Of a stretch of DNA of 64,000 nt, positions 53,886 through 63,282 are shown piece after piece. The notes under the pieces are model-generated. The model searched no databases. It was not told the DNA's origin and saw only the letters and a program-made list of their open reading frames with translations. Numbering within the stretch: position 1 is the stretch's first letter; each line of letters opens with the position of its first letter. Source of the stretch: Albibacillus kandeliae (lineage in GTDB: Bacteria > Pseudomonadota > Alphaproteobacteria > Rhodobacterales > Rhodobacteraceae); assembly GCF_003116585.1 (NCBI RefSeq), contig NZ_QEHM01000004.1, positions 372,001-436,000 on the forward strand. The letters run 5' to 3'. The position numbers were made by a program, and so were the translations under genes.

Positions 53886-55033
53886 GCTATCTCGAGTATA
53901 ACGTCCAGTCTACCCCGACTGGCCCAAGGAAGATCCTCTACCTGAACTGGCCGCTGGCGCTGCTGCTCTGCACCGTCGCCTGCGTCGGGTTCCTCCAGCT
54001 CTACTCGGTCGCCGGCGGCTCGCTCTATCCCTGGGCCGAACCGCAGATGAAGCGTTTTGCGCTCGGCCTCACCGCCATGATGATGGTCGCCATGGTGCCG
54101 ATCTGGTTCTGGCGCAACATGTCGGTGGTCGCCTACCTGCTCTCGGTCATCCTGCTGATCGGGGTGGAACTGATGGGCATCGAGGGCAAGGGCGCGCAGC
54201 GCTGGATCGACCTCGGGGTCATCCGCCTGCAACCTTCGGAGCTGATGAAGATCACCCTGATCATGCTGCTGGCGGCCTATTACGACTGGTTGCCCGCGCG
54301 CCGCACCTCGCATCCCTTCTGGGTGCTGGTGCCGGTGATGATCATCCTGTTTCCCACCTACCTCGTGCTGCGTCAGCCCGACCTCGGCACCTCGATCCTG
54401 CTGTTGGCGGCGGGGGGCGGCATGATGTTCCTCGCAGGGGTGCACTGGGCCTATTTCGCGGCCGTCATCGCCTCGGGCGTGGGCCTCGTGAGCGCGGTGT
54501 TCGAGAGCCGGGGAACCGACTGGCAGCTGATCAAGGACTACCAGTTCCGCCGCATCGACACCTTCCTCGACCCGGCCTCGGACCCGCTGGGCGCGGGCTA
54601 TCACATCACCCAGTCCAAGATCGCGCTGGGGTCGGGAGGATGGACCGGGAGGGGCTTCATGCAGGGAACGCAGTCGCGGCTGAACTTCCTGCCCGAGAAA
54701 CACACCGACTTCATCTTCACCACGCTGGCCGAGGAATTCGGCTTTATCGGCGGCATCTCCCTGCTGGCGCTCTACGTGCTGATCATCGTGTTCTGCATCC
54801 ACACCGCGTTGGCCACCCGCGACCGCTATTCCTCGCTGATCACCCTCGGGGTGGCGATCACCTTCTTCCTGTTCTTCTCGGTGAACATGTCGATGGTGAT
54901 GGGCCTTGCCCCCGTGGTCGGGGTGCCGCTGCCGATGGTCAGCTACGGGGGGTCGGCCATGCTGGTGCTGATGGTGGCCTTCGGTCTGGTCCAGAGCGCC
55001 CATATCCACCGCCCGCGCGGCCGCAGACGATAG
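53882..55033 (+). CDS. rodA: Peptidoglycan glycosyltransferase RodA
   Basis: The 383-residue SEDS protein has about ten TM helices and conserved loops: GIEGKGAQRWIDLG, LQPSELMKI, QPDLGTS, and near the end VGVPLPMVSYGGSAML. It polymerises lipid II with PBP2. It is the last gene of the mreC-mreD-mrdA-rodA run; the dehydrogenase gene begins 7 bp later and is probably co-transcribed. Confidence 0.96.
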   Translation: MSYLEYNVQSTPTGPRKILYLNWPLALLLCTVACVGFLQLYSVAGGSLYPWAEPQMKRFALGLTAMMMVAMVPIWFWRNMSVVAYLLSVILLIGVELMGIEGKGAQRWIDLGVIRLQPSELMKITLIMLLAAYYDWLPARRTSHPFWVLVPVMIILFPTYLVLRQPDLGTSILLLAAGGGMMFLAGVHWAYFAAVIASGVGLVSAVFESRGTDWQLIKDYQFRRIDTFLDPASDPLGAGYHITQSKIALGSGGWTGRGFMQGTQSRLNFLPEKHTDFIFTTLAEEFGFIGGISLLALYVLIIVFCIHTALATRDRYSSLITLGVAITFFLFFSVNMSMVMGLAPVVGVPLPMVSYGGSAMLVLMVAFGLVQSAHIHRPRGRRR

Positions 55034-55040
55034 GAAGACC

Positions 55041-55973
55041 ATGACCGCAAGAGTTCTCTATGCCGGCGCGCCCGCGCGCTGGGACGAATATCGCCCCGCC
55101 CTTGCGCGGGCGCTGGAACAGGCGGGCGTCGATTGCGTGCTGGGCGACGATCTGCCCGCAGATGAGGTCGACTACATCGTCTATGCCCCGAACGGCCCGG
55201 TCAGCGATTTCACCCCCTTCACCCGCCTGAAGGCGGTGCTGAGCCTCTGGGCCGGGGTCGACACGGTGGCCGGGAACCGGACCCTCACGGTGCCGCTCGC
55301 CCGCATGGTCGACCACGGGCTGACCCGCGGGATGATCGAATGGGTCACCGGCCACACGCTGCGCCACCACCTCGGGATGGACCGCTACATCCACGGCCTC
55401 GGCGGCGACTGGCAGCCCGCCTATCCGCCGCTCGCCGAGGAACGCGGCGTGACCGTCCTCGGCCTCGGCGCCCTGGGCCGCGCCTGCGCCGAGACGCTGG
55501 CCGGACTCGGCTTCCGGGTGACCGGATGGAGCCGCAGCGCCAAGACCATCCCCGGTCTCACCTGCCTGCATGGCGAGGCGGGCCTGGCCGAGGCCCTCGC
55601 CAGCGCCGAGATCCTCGTGCTGCTGCTGCCGAACACACCCGAAACCGAGAACACCCTGAACGCGACAACGCTGGCCCAGCTGCCCGAGGGCGCGGTGATC
55701 CTCAACCCGGGCCGCGGCCGGCTGATCGACGACGAGGCACTGCTGGCCGCGCTGGATTCGGGTCATGTGGGCCACGCCACGCTCGACACCTTCCGGGTCG
55801 AGCCCCTGCCCCGCGCGCATCGCTACTGGTCACACCCGCGGGTCACGGTGACCCCGCACGTCGCCGCCGAGACCCGGCTCAGGACTTCGAGCGAGGTCAT
55901 CGCCGAGAACGTCCGCCGCGCCGAGGCGGGCGAGCCGCTGCTGCACCTCGTCGACCGCAGCGCGGGCTACTGA
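55041..55973 (+). CDS. ghrA: Glyoxylate/hydroxypyruvate reductase A-like D-2-hydroxyacid dehydrogenase
   Basis: The 310-residue protein has the Rossmann signature VLGLGALGRACAETL, the GWSRS motif after beta-2 and catalytic residues in LNPGRGRLID (Arg) and VTPHVAAET (His). GhrA reduces glyoxylate and hydroxypyruvate with NADPH. The N-terminal substrate domain and length fit GhrA better than GhrB or SerA. It follows rodA closely but has no obvious tie to cell-wall synthesis. Confidence 0.85.
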   Translation: MTARVLYAGAPARWDEYRPALARALEQAGVDCVLGDDLPADEVDYIVYAPNGPVSDFTPFTRLKAVLSLWAGVDTVAGNRTLTVPLARMVDHGLTRGMIEWVTGHTLRHHLGMDRYIHGLGGDWQPAYPPLAEERGVTVLGLGALGRACAETLAGLGFRVTGWSRSAKTIPGLTCLHGEAGLAEALASAEILVLLLPNTPETENTLNATTLAQLPEGAVILNPGRGRLIDDEALLAALDSGHVGHATLDTFRVEPLPRAHRYWSHPRVTVTPHVAAETRLRTSSEVIAENVRRAEAGEPLLHLVDRSAGY

Positions 55974-55979
55974 CGCGGC

Positions 55980-55996
55980 CGGGGGCGCTGCCCCCG
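55980..55996 (+). terminator. Short hairpin after the GhrA-like gene
   Basis: CGGGGGC-GCT-GCCCCCG forms a 7-bp perfect stem, 7 bp after the stop. Confidence 0.5.
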
Positions 55997-56013
55997 TCGC
56001 CTGACGGCGACTC

Positions 56014-56068
56014 CCCCGGGATACTTGGACCCCGAAGAAGCCATTTCTTTGGGTCCGCAAATATCCCC
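56014..56068. repeat. REP-like intergenic element, copy 2 (full inverted repeat)
   Basis: The left part (56014-56040) matches the reverse complement of 34890-34916 at 25 of 27 bases. The right part (56044-56068) is an imperfect inverted copy, so the whole can fold into a long hairpin. It lies between two convergent genes. A separate TTGCGCC-GCA-GGCGCAA hairpin at 56078-56094 adjoins the peptidase stop. Confidence 0.6.
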
Positions 56069-56094
56069 GCCGGAGGCTTGCGCCGCAGGCGCAA

Positions 56095-58107
56095 TCAGGC
56101 TGCGAGGCCGCGGCCCTTGAGCAGCGCCTCGACCCCCGGCAGACGGCCACGGAAGGCGATGTAGAGCTCTGCCGCGTCCCGCGAGCCGCCGGTCGAGAGT
56201 ATGTTCTCCTCCAGCGCCCTGGCGCGCGCGGGGTCGAAGGCGTCGCCTGCCTCTTCGAAGGCCTCGAAGGCGTCGGCGTCCATCACCTCGGACCACATGT
56301 AGCTGTAGTAGCCGGAGGAATAGCCATCGCCCGAGAAGACATGGGCGAAGTGCGGGGTGGCGTGGCGCATGCCGATGGCGTGGGGCATGCCGAGACCCGA
56401 CAGGATCTCCTGCTGCGTCGCCATCGGGTCGGTCGGCGCGGGGCCGTCGTGGAATTCGAGGTCGACGAGCGCCGAGGCCACGTATTCCACCGTGGCGAAG
56501 CCCTGGTCGAAGTTCGCCGCCTCCAGCACCTTGTCCAGCATGGCCTGCGGCATCGCCTCGCCGGTGTCGACATGGGTGGCGAATTCCTTCAGCACCGCCG
56601 GGACCTCCAGCCAGTGCTCGTAGAGCTGGCTCGGCAGTTCGACGAAATCGCGCGCGACGGAGGTGCCCGAGATGCTCTCGTAGGTCACGTCGGACAGCAT
56701 CTGGTGCAGCGCGTGGCCGAACTCGTGGAACAGGGTGCGCGCGTCGTCGTAGGAGAGCAGCGCGGGCTTGCCCTTGGCGAAGTTGCATACGTTGATCACC
56801 ACCGGCGCCTGTGCGACCGGGAACTTCGCCTGGCTGCGCATGGCCGAGCACCATGCGCCGGAGCGTTTCGAGCCCCGGGCGAAGTAGTCTCCGATGAAGA
56901 CCGCCACGTGCTCGCCGTTCCGGGTTACCTCCCAGGCGCGGCAGTCGGGATGGTAGAGCGCCACGTCGAGCGGCCGGAATTCGAGCCCGAACAGCCGGTT
57001 GGCGCAGGCGAAGGCCGCCTCGATCATGCGGTCGAGCTGGAGGTAGGGTTTCAGGGTCGCCTCGTCGAGGTCGTGCTCGGCCTTGCGGCGCTTCTCGGCG
57101 TAGTAGCGCCAGTCCCAGGGCTCGAGCGGGCCGTTGACGCCCTCCGCCTGCATCATCCCGGTCAGCACGGCACCGTCGGCCTCGGCGCGGGCCTTGGCCG
57201 GTTCCCAGACCGCCGTCAGCAGGTCGCGCACGTGCTCCGGGGTCTTGGCCATCTCGGTTTCGAGCTTGAACTCGGCGAAGTTGGCATAGCCGAGCAGCTG
57301 CGCCCGTTCCTCGCGCAGGCGCAGGATTTCGGCCGCGATCTCGCGGTTGTCGGTCTTGCCGCCGTTGGCGCCCCGGGCGGCCCAGGCGATGTAAGCCTTT
57401 TCGCGCAGGTCGCGGCGCGGCGAGAACTGCAGGAAGGGGGTGATCAGCGAGCGCGAGAGCGTCACCACCGGACCCTCGGTGCCCTTCTCCTCGCCCGCAG
57501 CGCGGGCCGCGTCGACGACGAAGGCGGGCAGCCCCTCGAGATCGTCCTCGGCGAGGTCCATGAACCACTCGCGTTCATCCGCGAGCAGGTTCTGGGTGAA
57601 CTCCGTGCCCAGCGTGGCGAGGCGCGATTTGATCTCCTTCATCCGGGCATCCTGTGCGCCGTCAAGCGCCGCGCCGGAGCGGACGAAGTTGCGATGGGTC
57701 AGCATCAGCACCCGCGCTTGCTCATCGGTGAGGCCCAGCGTGTCGCGCCGCTCCCACAGGTCGGCGAGGCGGTGAAACAGGGCCTTGTTGCTGGAGATGG
57801 CCGAGAAATGCGCGGCGAGCCGGGGCGAGAAGGCGCGCTGCAGCTCTTCGCGCTTGGGGTTGCTGTCGGCGCCCGCCACGGTGAAGAAGACCGAGAGCAC
57901 CTTGTCGAGCGCGCCCCCGGCGGCTTCCAGCGCCTCGACGGTATTGGCGAAGGTCGGCGTCTCGGGGTTGGCGGCGATCGTGGCGATCTCGGCGTCATGG
58001 GCCGCCAGCGCCTCGTCAAGCGCCGGGGCGAAATCCTCGTCCGAGATGCTGTCGAAGGGCGCGATGTCGAAGGGCGTGGCCCAGGTGGCCAGAATCGGAT
58101 TGGTCAT
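56095..58107 (-). CDS. dcp: M3-family oligopeptidase / peptidyl-dipeptidase
   Basis: Start at ATG 58107 (MTNPILATW) gives 670 residues. The zinc site HEFGHALHQML is near residue 455 with the third ligand Glu in FVELPSQLYEHW. N-terminal helices and the FDSISDEDFAPAL opening match Dcp and oligopeptidase A. It cleaves short peptides in the cytoplasm; no signal peptide is seen. Dcp versus OpdA cannot be settled by sight. Confidence 0.9.
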   Translation of the reverse strand: MTNPILATWATPFDIAPFDSISDEDFAPALDEALAAHDAEIATIAANPETPTFANTVEALEAAGGALDKVLSVFFTVAGADSNPKREELQRAFSPRLAAHFSAISSNKALFHRLADLWERRDTLGLTDEQARVLMLTHRNFVRSGAALDGAQDARMKEIKSRLATLGTEFTQNLLADEREWFMDLAEDDLEGLPAFVVDAARAAGEEKGTEGPVVTLSRSLITPFLQFSPRRDLREKAYIAWAARGANGGKTDNREIAAEILRLREERAQLLGYANFAEFKLETEMAKTPEHVRDLLTAVWEPAKARAEADGAVLTGMMQAEGVNGPLEPWDWRYYAEKRRKAEHDLDEATLKPYLQLDRMIEAAFACANRLFGLEFRPLDVALYHPDCRAWEVTRNGEHVAVFIGDYFARGSKRSGAWCSAMRSQAKFPVAQAPVVINVCNFAKGKPALLSYDDARTLFHEFGHALHQMLSDVTYESISGTSVARDFVELPSQLYEHWLEVPAVLKEFATHVDTGEAMPQAMLDKVLEAANFDQGFATVEYVASALVDLEFHDGPAPTDPMATQQEILSGLGMPHAIGMRHATPHFAHVFSGDGYSSGYYSYMWSEVMDADAFEAFEEAGDAFDPARARALEENILSTGGSRDAAELYIAFRGRLPGVEALLKGRGLAA

Positions 58108-58159
58108 GGAGGTCTCCTTTGTCGGGAAACCTATGGTCCCCGTGCGGGGTTTTCCAGCC

Positions 58160-59224
58160 TCAGGCCGGGTGCAGACCACCGCAGACCGGGCAATCGGCAC
58201 GCGGTTTCAGCGTGATCCTGCGGGTTTCGCCGTAAAGCGCATCGTAGATCAGCAGCTCGCCGCGCAGCACGGCCCCGGCCCCGGTGATCAGCTTGACCGC
58301 CTCTACCGCCATCATCGAGCCGACGACGCCGGGCAGCGGCCCCACCACGCCCGCCACCGCGCAGGAGGGCGCGAGCCCCGGCGCCGGGGCCTCGGGAAAG
58401 ATGCACTTGTAGCAGGGACCGCCACGGGCCGGGTCGAACAGGCTCACCTGCCCCTCCCACTGCGACAGCGCGCCCGAGATCAGCGGCTTGCCCAGCGCCA
58501 CGGCGGTGCGGTTGGCGAGGTAGCGGGTCTCGAAATTGTCGGTGCCGTCCAGCACGACATCGTAGTCGGCGAAGAGGTCGGCGGCGATGTCTTCGCTCAG
58601 GCGGCGGTTGTAGGGGCGCACCGTCACGTGCGGGTTCTGTGCCAGCATCGCGGCCTCGGCCGAGAAGACCTTGGGCTTGCCGATATCGGCGTCGCGGTGG
58701 ATGACCTGTCGCTGGAGGTTGGCGTTGTCGACGACATCTTCGTCGATCACGCCGATGGTGCCGACGCCTGCCGCCGCGAGGTATTGCAGGACCGGCGCGC
58801 CCAGCCCACCGGCACCGATCACCAGCACCTTGGCCTGCTTGAGCTTCTTCTGGCCCGGTCCGCCGATTTCCCGCAGCACGATGTGGCGCGCGTAGCGGTC
58901 GAGTTCGGTCTCGGTGAAGCTGCCGCCCGGCTGTGGCGCTGCCCCGGTGGTCGCGCCCGGCTCTGCCGCCTGCGCCCGCCGCCGCAGCGCGCGGATCACC
59001 GAGGCGTAGCCCAGTGCCAGAACGGCGAAACCGCCGATCAGCAGCCAGAGCGCTGCCGAGCCCCCTGTCGCCTCGCGCAGGGGGTGCCCGTCGGGTAGCG
59101 CCAGTTGCACGAGCAGCACGGCGGCGAACAGCAGGGCGACCATCAGGAGGCGTGGACCGCGCGGCGTTCCGAGGGCCCAGCCGAGCCCCCAGAGCAGCGC
59201 CGCGAGGGCCAGGACCAGAAGCAT
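58160..59224 (-). CDS. Membrane-tethered MoeB/ThiF-type E1-like adenylyltransferase
   Basis: The 354-residue protein starts with three hydrophobic helices (about 1-15, 24-43, 56-78), a linker, then from about residue 105 a complete MoeB/ThiF domain: IGAGGLGAPVLQYL, GTDNFETRYL, CYKC and CPVC zinc pairs, and the APSCAVAGVVGPLPG catalytic region. The enzyme adenylates the C-terminal Gly of MoaD or ThiS-type proteins. The membrane anchor is odd for an E1. The start overlaps the dut stop (TGATG). Confidence 0.85.
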   Translation of the reverse strand: MLLVLALAALLWGLGWALGTPRGPRLLMVALLFAAVLLVQLALPDGHPLREATGGSAALWLLIGGFAVLALGYASVIRALRRRAQAAEPGATTGAAPQPGGSFTETELDRYARHIVLREIGGPGQKKLKQAKVLVIGAGGLGAPVLQYLAAAGVGTIGVIDEDVVDNANLQRQVIHRDADIGKPKVFSAEAAMLAQNPHVTVRPYNRRLSEDIAADLFADYDVVLDGTDNFETRYLANRTAVALGKPLISGALSQWEGQVSLFDPARGGPCYKCIFPEAPAPGLAPSCAVAGVVGPLPGVVGSMMAVEAVKLITGAGAVLRGELLIYDALYGETRRITLKPRADCPVCGGLHPA

Positions 59225-59679
59225 CAGCCGCGCCCGGTCGAGCCGAAGCCGCCGGCGCCGCGCGCGGTGTCGCCAAGGCTGTCGACGAGGTCGAAGGCCG
59301 CGCGCAGTACCGGTGCGACGACCATCTGCGCGATGCGCTCGCCGTGGGTGACGGTGAAGGGCGCGTCGCCCGCGTTCATCACGATAACGCCCAGCGGACC
59401 GCGATAGTCGCAGTCGATGGTGCCGGGGCTGTTCGGCAGGGTGATGCCATGTTTCAGCGCAAGGCCCGAGCGCGGGCGGATCTGGACCTCGTAGCCCTCG
59501 GGGATTTCCAGCCGGAGGCCTGTCGGGACCAGCGCGCGCTGGCCGGGGGAGAGCACGATCTCGCCCCGGTCGGGCAGGTTGGCGCGCAGGTCGGCGCCCG
59601 CCGCGCCGGCGGTTTCGTAGGACGGCAGGGGAACCGAGGCATCGGCATCGGCATCACGGGTCACGCGGATCAGGACCAA
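59224..59679 (-). CDS. dut: Deoxyuridine 5'-triphosphate nucleotidohydrolase
   Basis: The best start is TTG 59679 (product begins LVLIRVTRD), with GAGGAG about 8 nt upstream; 151 residues. All dUTPase motifs are present: [29 protein letters not shown] and the C-terminal GFGSTGR. The trimeric enzyme removes dUTP. It lies between coaBC and the MoeB-like gene in one operon, the usual dfp-dut order. Confidence 0.93.
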   Translation of the reverse strand: MVLIRVTRDADADASVPLPSYETAGAAGADLRANLPDRGEIVLSPGQRALVPTGLRLEIPEGYEVQIRPRSGLALKHGITLPNSPGTIDCDYRGPLGVIVMNAGDAPFTVTHGERIAQMVVAPVLRAAFDLVDSLGDTARGAGGFGSTGRG

Positions 59680-59713
59680 GGGCCACTCCTCAGCATCTTT
59701 TCTCTCCAAATAC

Positions 59714-60910
59714 TCACGACGCGACGGCAGCCGCGATGCGCGCCGCCAGCCGGGTCGCGACCTCGGCCTTGCCCATGCGCGGCCATTCCTCGGCGCCTTC
59801 GTCCGATATCAGCACCACGGCGTTCTCACTGCCGCCCATGATACCGGTGGCGGGGCTGACATCGTTGGCCACGATCCAGTCGCAGCCCTTGCGGGCGCGC
59901 TTGGCGGTGGCGTGGGCGATGACGTCGTCGGTCTCGGCGGCAAAGCCCACCACCAGCGGCGGGCGGCCCCCGGTCATCTGCGACACGCGGGCAAGGATGT
60001 CGGGGTTCTCGGCGAACTCCAGATTGGGCATGCCGTCGCGGGTTTTCTTCAGCTTGCGGTCCGAGGCGGAGGCGACGCGCCAGTCGGCCACGGCGGCGGC
60101 AAAGACGGCGGCGTCGCAGGGCAGCGCGGCATCGACGGCCTCTGACATCTCCCGGGCCGTTTCCACCCGCACGACCTCGACGCCCGAGGGTGGCGGGACA
60201 GAGGCCGGGCCGGTGACGAAGACGACATGCGCGCCGAGATCGCGCAGCGCCGCCGCCAGCGCGGTGCCCTGCGCCCCGGAGGAGCGGTTGGCGATGTAGC
60301 GGACCGGGTCGATGGGTTCGTGGGTCGGGCCCGAGGTGACCAGCACCCGGCGGCCCTTGAGCGGCCCGTCGGCGAGCTTTGCCTCGATCGCGGCGACGAT
60401 CTCCAGCGGCTCGGACATGCGGCCCGGGCCGAATTCGCCACAGGCCATGCCGCCCTCGTTGGGTCCGATCACGCCGACGCCGTCGGCGACCAGTTGTGCG
60501 AGGTTGCGCCGGGTCGCGGGGTGGTCCCACATGCGGACATTCATCGCGGGCGCGATCAGCACCGGCGTGTCGGTCGCCAGCAGCAGGGTGGAGGCGAGGT
60601 CGTTGGCGAGCCCGTTGGCCATCTTGGCCATCATGTCGGCGGTGGCCGGGGCGACGACGATCAGGTCGGCCGAGCGCGAGAGCTGGATGTGACCCATCTC
60701 GGATTCTTCGGTGAGGTCGAAGAGGTCGCGGTAGACCTTCTGCCCCGCCAGCGCCGAAACCGTCAGCGGGGTGACGAATTCCTCGCCCGCGCGGGTCAGG
60801 ACAGGCGTGACAGAGGCGCCGCGATCCTGCAGGCGACGGATCAGGTCCGGCACCTTGAAAGCCGCGATCCCGCCACCGATGATCAGAAGAATTCTTTTGT
60901 TGGCCAGCAT
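59714..60910 (-). CDS. coaBC: Bifunctional phosphopantothenoylcysteine decarboxylase/synthase
   Basis: The 398-residue protein joins CoaC (flavoprotein, PAMNVRMW motif, CGEFGPGRM flap) to CoaB ([22 protein letters not shown]). It makes 4'-phosphopantetheine from 4'-phosphopantothenate and cysteine in CoA synthesis. It is upstream of dut with a 34-bp gap. The neighbouring chaN-rpoH pair is on the same strand with a separate short gap. Confidence 0.95.
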   Translation of the reverse strand: MLANKRILLIIGGGIAAFKVPDLIRRLQDRGASVTPVLTRAGEEFVTPLTVSALAGQKVYRDLFDLTEESEMGHIQLSRSADLIVVAPATADMMAKMANGLANDLASTLLLATDTPVLIAPAMNVRMWDHPATRRNLAQLVADGVGVIGPNEGGMACGEFGPGRMSEPLEIVAAIEAKLADGPLKGRRVLVTSGPTHEPIDPVRYIANRSSGAQGTALAAALRDLGAHVVFVTGPASVPPPSGVEVVRVETAREMSEAVDAALPCDAAVFAAAVADWRVASASDRKLKKTRDGMPNLEFAENPDILARVSQMTGGRPPLVVGFAAETDDVIAHATAKRARKGCDWIVANDVSPATGIMGGSENAVVLISDEGAEEWPRMGKAEVATRLAARIAAAVAS

Positions 60911-60992
60911 GATCCGCGCCCGTCGTTCCTACCCCTCACGACAATAGGGATGGCTCACCGGTAGTTCCAGAGCCCAATTGGCGGCGCGGCGC

Positions 60993-61790
60993 CTAGCGGA
61001 ACGCGGCGCAGGGGTCGCCCCGGTCGACCGCCGGGCCGGGCAGGACCGTGTCGAAGGCCCCTTCGATGGCGCCGTCCTCGTCCTGACCGACGGCCAGAAC
61101 GTCGACCGAGGGGCGGACGCGCGCGAGGACAGAGGGCACGCCCCAGTCGGACCGGACGTGACCGTTGCCGGTGATCACCACCACCGGGCCGCCGGTTTCG
61201 TCGAGCGCGCGGAGGGCGGCACGGGCCAGCGTTGCGTCGCGCAGGCGTTGCAGGTCCACCATGCCAGGCAGGAGATCCTCGGGAAGGGCGTCGCAATGGG
61301 CCGCCATCTGAAGGGCCTCGCGCTCGGCCTGTTGGCCGGGCGGCAGTGGCGTGGTCAGGCCGTAGGCGGCGGCCTCGTCTCCGAAGCTCGCGACGATGCC
61401 GGTCTTGAGGGCCTCCCGGGCGGCCTCGCGGGGCACGCCTGCGCCGTAGATGATCGCCGAGGGGGCCGCCGCGAAGATCGGGAAGTAGAGCGCGAAATCG
61501 GGCCAGCCGCTCTCGGCCCAGCCGAGCGCCTGCGCCAGCGTGGCGGGATCGTTGCGGTTGTCGTCGGTCACGCGCGCCGCCTGCCGGGCCGTCAGCATCT
61601 CGAAGACCAGCGCCCGGGGCGCGATCTGGGCGACCGCGCGCGCCTGCACGGCGTGGTGGGCCGGATTGTCGTGGGATTCTCCCAGCAGCACGATGTCATG
61701 GGAGGTGTCGAAGGAGATCGCGGGCGTTTCGGCCAGGGCCGCGCCCACGCTCAGCAGGAGGGAGCAGCAGAACCGAAAGAGTATCCTCAT
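60993..61790 (-). CDS. ChaN-family iron-regulated exported protein
   Basis: The 265-residue protein has a signal peptide (1-20, ending ALA) and ChaN (DUF399) motifs: LGESHDNPAHHA near 35-46, VFEML, and VVITGNGHVRSDWGVP near the end. ChaN binds heme in Campylobacter; His residues in both motifs are preserved here. It overlaps the rpoH stop by 4 bp, so it is translated as the second gene of that unit. Confidence 0.82.
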   Translation of the reverse strand: MRILFRFCCSLLLSVGAALAETPAISFDTSHDIVLLGESHDNPAHHAVQARAVAQIAPRALVFEMLTARQAARVTDDNRNDPATLAQALGWAESGWPDFALYFPIFAAAPSAIIYGAGVPREAAREALKTGIVASFGDEAAAYGLTTPLPPGQQAEREALQMAAHCDALPEDLLPGMVDLQRLRDATLARAALRALDETGGPVVVITGNGHVRSDWGVPSVLARVRPSVDVLAVGQDEDGAIEGAFDTVLPGPAVDRGDPCAAFR

Positions 61791-62665
61791 CCGAGGAACT
61801 CAAACACCTCGTCGCTCTGCGCCGCAAGGCTCTTGCGCATTTTCTGGAAGGCGGCCGCCTCAAGCTGGCGGACCCGTTCCTTGGAGAGACCGAGCTCGGT
61901 TCCGAGGCTTTCGAGGGTGCGCGGCACCGATTGCAGCTTGCGTTCGCGCACGATGAAGCGTTCGCGCTCGTTCAGCGTGCCCAGCGCACTGACCAGCCAG
62001 TCGCGCAGCTGTGCGTTGTCGTGACGCTCGCCCACCACCTCGGCGGCCTGCGCGCTGTCGTCTTCCAGCACGTCGATCCACTCGCGCCCTTCCTCGTCGG
62101 CGGACTGGACAGCGTTCAGCGAGAAGTCGGACCCCGAAAGACGGCCCTCCATCATCTCGACGTCATGCAGCGGCACGCCGATCTCGGTCGAGATCAGCTG
62201 GTGCAATTCCTGACGGCCAAGCACCTCGCCGCGACCGGCGGCCTCGCGCTCGAGCCGGGCCTGCACGCGGCGCATGTTGAAGAACAGGGATTTCTGCGAA
62301 GAGGTCGACCCGGTGCGCACCATGGACCAGTTGCGCATCACGAAGTCCTGAATCGACGCCTTGATCCACCAGACGGCATAGGTGGAGAAGCGCACGCCAC
62401 GGTCGGGGTCGAACTTGTCGGCGGCCTTCATCAGGCCGAGCCCGGCCTCCTGGATCAGGTCGTTCATGGGGGCGCCGTAGCGGCGGTACTTGGACGCCAT
62501 CGAGATCGCGAGACGCATGTACGCATTGATCAGCCGGTGCAGCGCCTGCTCGTTCCGATCGTCGCGCCAGGCATAGGCAAGGCGCAGCTCGGTGTCCGCA
62601 TCGAGCAGTTCAGCTTTCATCGCGTGACGTGAAAGCGTGCGTTCTGGGGTCGTGTCCAATGGCAT
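61787..62665 (-). CDS. rpoH: RNA polymerase sigma-32 factor, RpoHII type
   Basis: The 292-residue sigma factor has region 2 (LINAYMRLAISMASKYRRYG...DLIQEAGLGLMKAADKFD...FSTYAVWWIKASIQ), the RpoH box QKSLFFNMRR and a region 4 HTH (ESLGTELGLSKERVRQLE). The MRNWSMVRTGSTSSQ stretch resembles RpoHII, which in Rhodobacter responds to singlet oxygen and is itself made from an ECF-sigma promoter. A GGAACC-N16-CGTA pattern lies 52-77 bp upstream. chaN is coupled downstream. Confidence 0.9.
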   Translation of the reverse strand: MPLDTTPERTLSRHAMKAELLDADTELRLAYAWRDDRNEQALHRLINAYMRLAISMASKYRRYGAPMNDLIQEAGLGLMKAADKFDPDRGVRFSTYAVWWIKASIQDFVMRNWSMVRTGSTSSQKSLFFNMRRVQARLEREAAGRGEVLGRQELHQLISTEIGVPLHDVEMMEGRLSGSDFSLNAVQSADEEGREWIDVLEDDSAQAAEVVGERHDNAQLRDWLVSALGTLNERERFIVRERKLQSVPRTLESLGTELGLSKERVRQLEAAAFQKMRKSLAAQSDEVFEFLG

Positions 62666-62763
62666 CTACAATATCCCTGACCTTGCCGGCGCCTTGTGAA
62701 CGGAGCTTTCTTTTTCTACGCATGATAACTGAGATTGGTTCCATCCGAGGTCAAAAAAAGTTG

Positions 62764-63282
62764 TTGTCAGATACTTGTCTCGTGCTCGGGGGCGCCGCCT
62801 CGGGCAAGTCCGCCTTTGCGGAAAACCTTGTCGAAAGGCAGGATGCGCCCCTTGTCTACATCGCCAGTGCGCAGGCCTGGGATGCCGAGATGCGCGCCAA
62901 GATCGACACCCACGTGGCCCGGCGCGGCCCGCGCTGGCGCACGGTGGAGGCACCGCTGGATGCCGCCGCCGAACTGGCCCGGCTGGTGCCCGGCGAGATC
63001 TGCCTGTTCGACTGCGCCACCATGTGGCTGAGCAACCACCTGCTGGCCGAGAATGACCTCGAGGCCGAGCAGGCGCGCCTGCTGGCCGCGATCCGCGACT
63101 GCGCCGCGCGACTGGTCATCGTGTCGAACGAGGTCGGCTTTGGCATCGTCCCCGACAATGCGCTGGCCCGCCGGTTCCGCGAGGCGCAGGGACGGCTGAA
63201 CATCGTGCTGGCCCGCGAGGCCGGGCTGGTGGTGCAGGTGATTGCCGGGCTGCCCCAGGTCCTGAAGGGAGAATTGCCATGA
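62764..63282 (+). CDS. cobU: Adenosylcobinamide kinase / cobinamide-phosphate guanylyltransferase
   Basis: TTG at 62764 gives a 172-residue product beginning LSDTCLVLGGAASGKS, fitting the family start; ATG 62722 is an alternative with 14 extra residues. The P-loop GGAASGKS is at the N-terminus, and SNEVGFGIVPDN and AREAGLVV complete the CobU pattern. It phosphorylates and then guanylylates cobinamide in the late steps of B12 synthesis. Its stop overlaps the phosphatase start (ATGA). Confidence 0.9.
   Translation: MSDTCLVLGGAASGKSAFAENLVERQDAPLVYIASAQAWDAEMRAKIDTHVARRGPRWRTVEAPLDAAAELARLVPGEICLFDCATMWLSNHLLAENDLEAEQARLLAAIRDCAARLVIVSNEVGFGIVPDNALARRFREAQGRLNIVLAREAGLVVQVIAGLPQVLKGELP

Noticed and set aside
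56341-58215. Forward frame opposite the M3 peptidase
   Set aside because: Antisense shadow; the reverse-strand gene has a complete HExxH active site.
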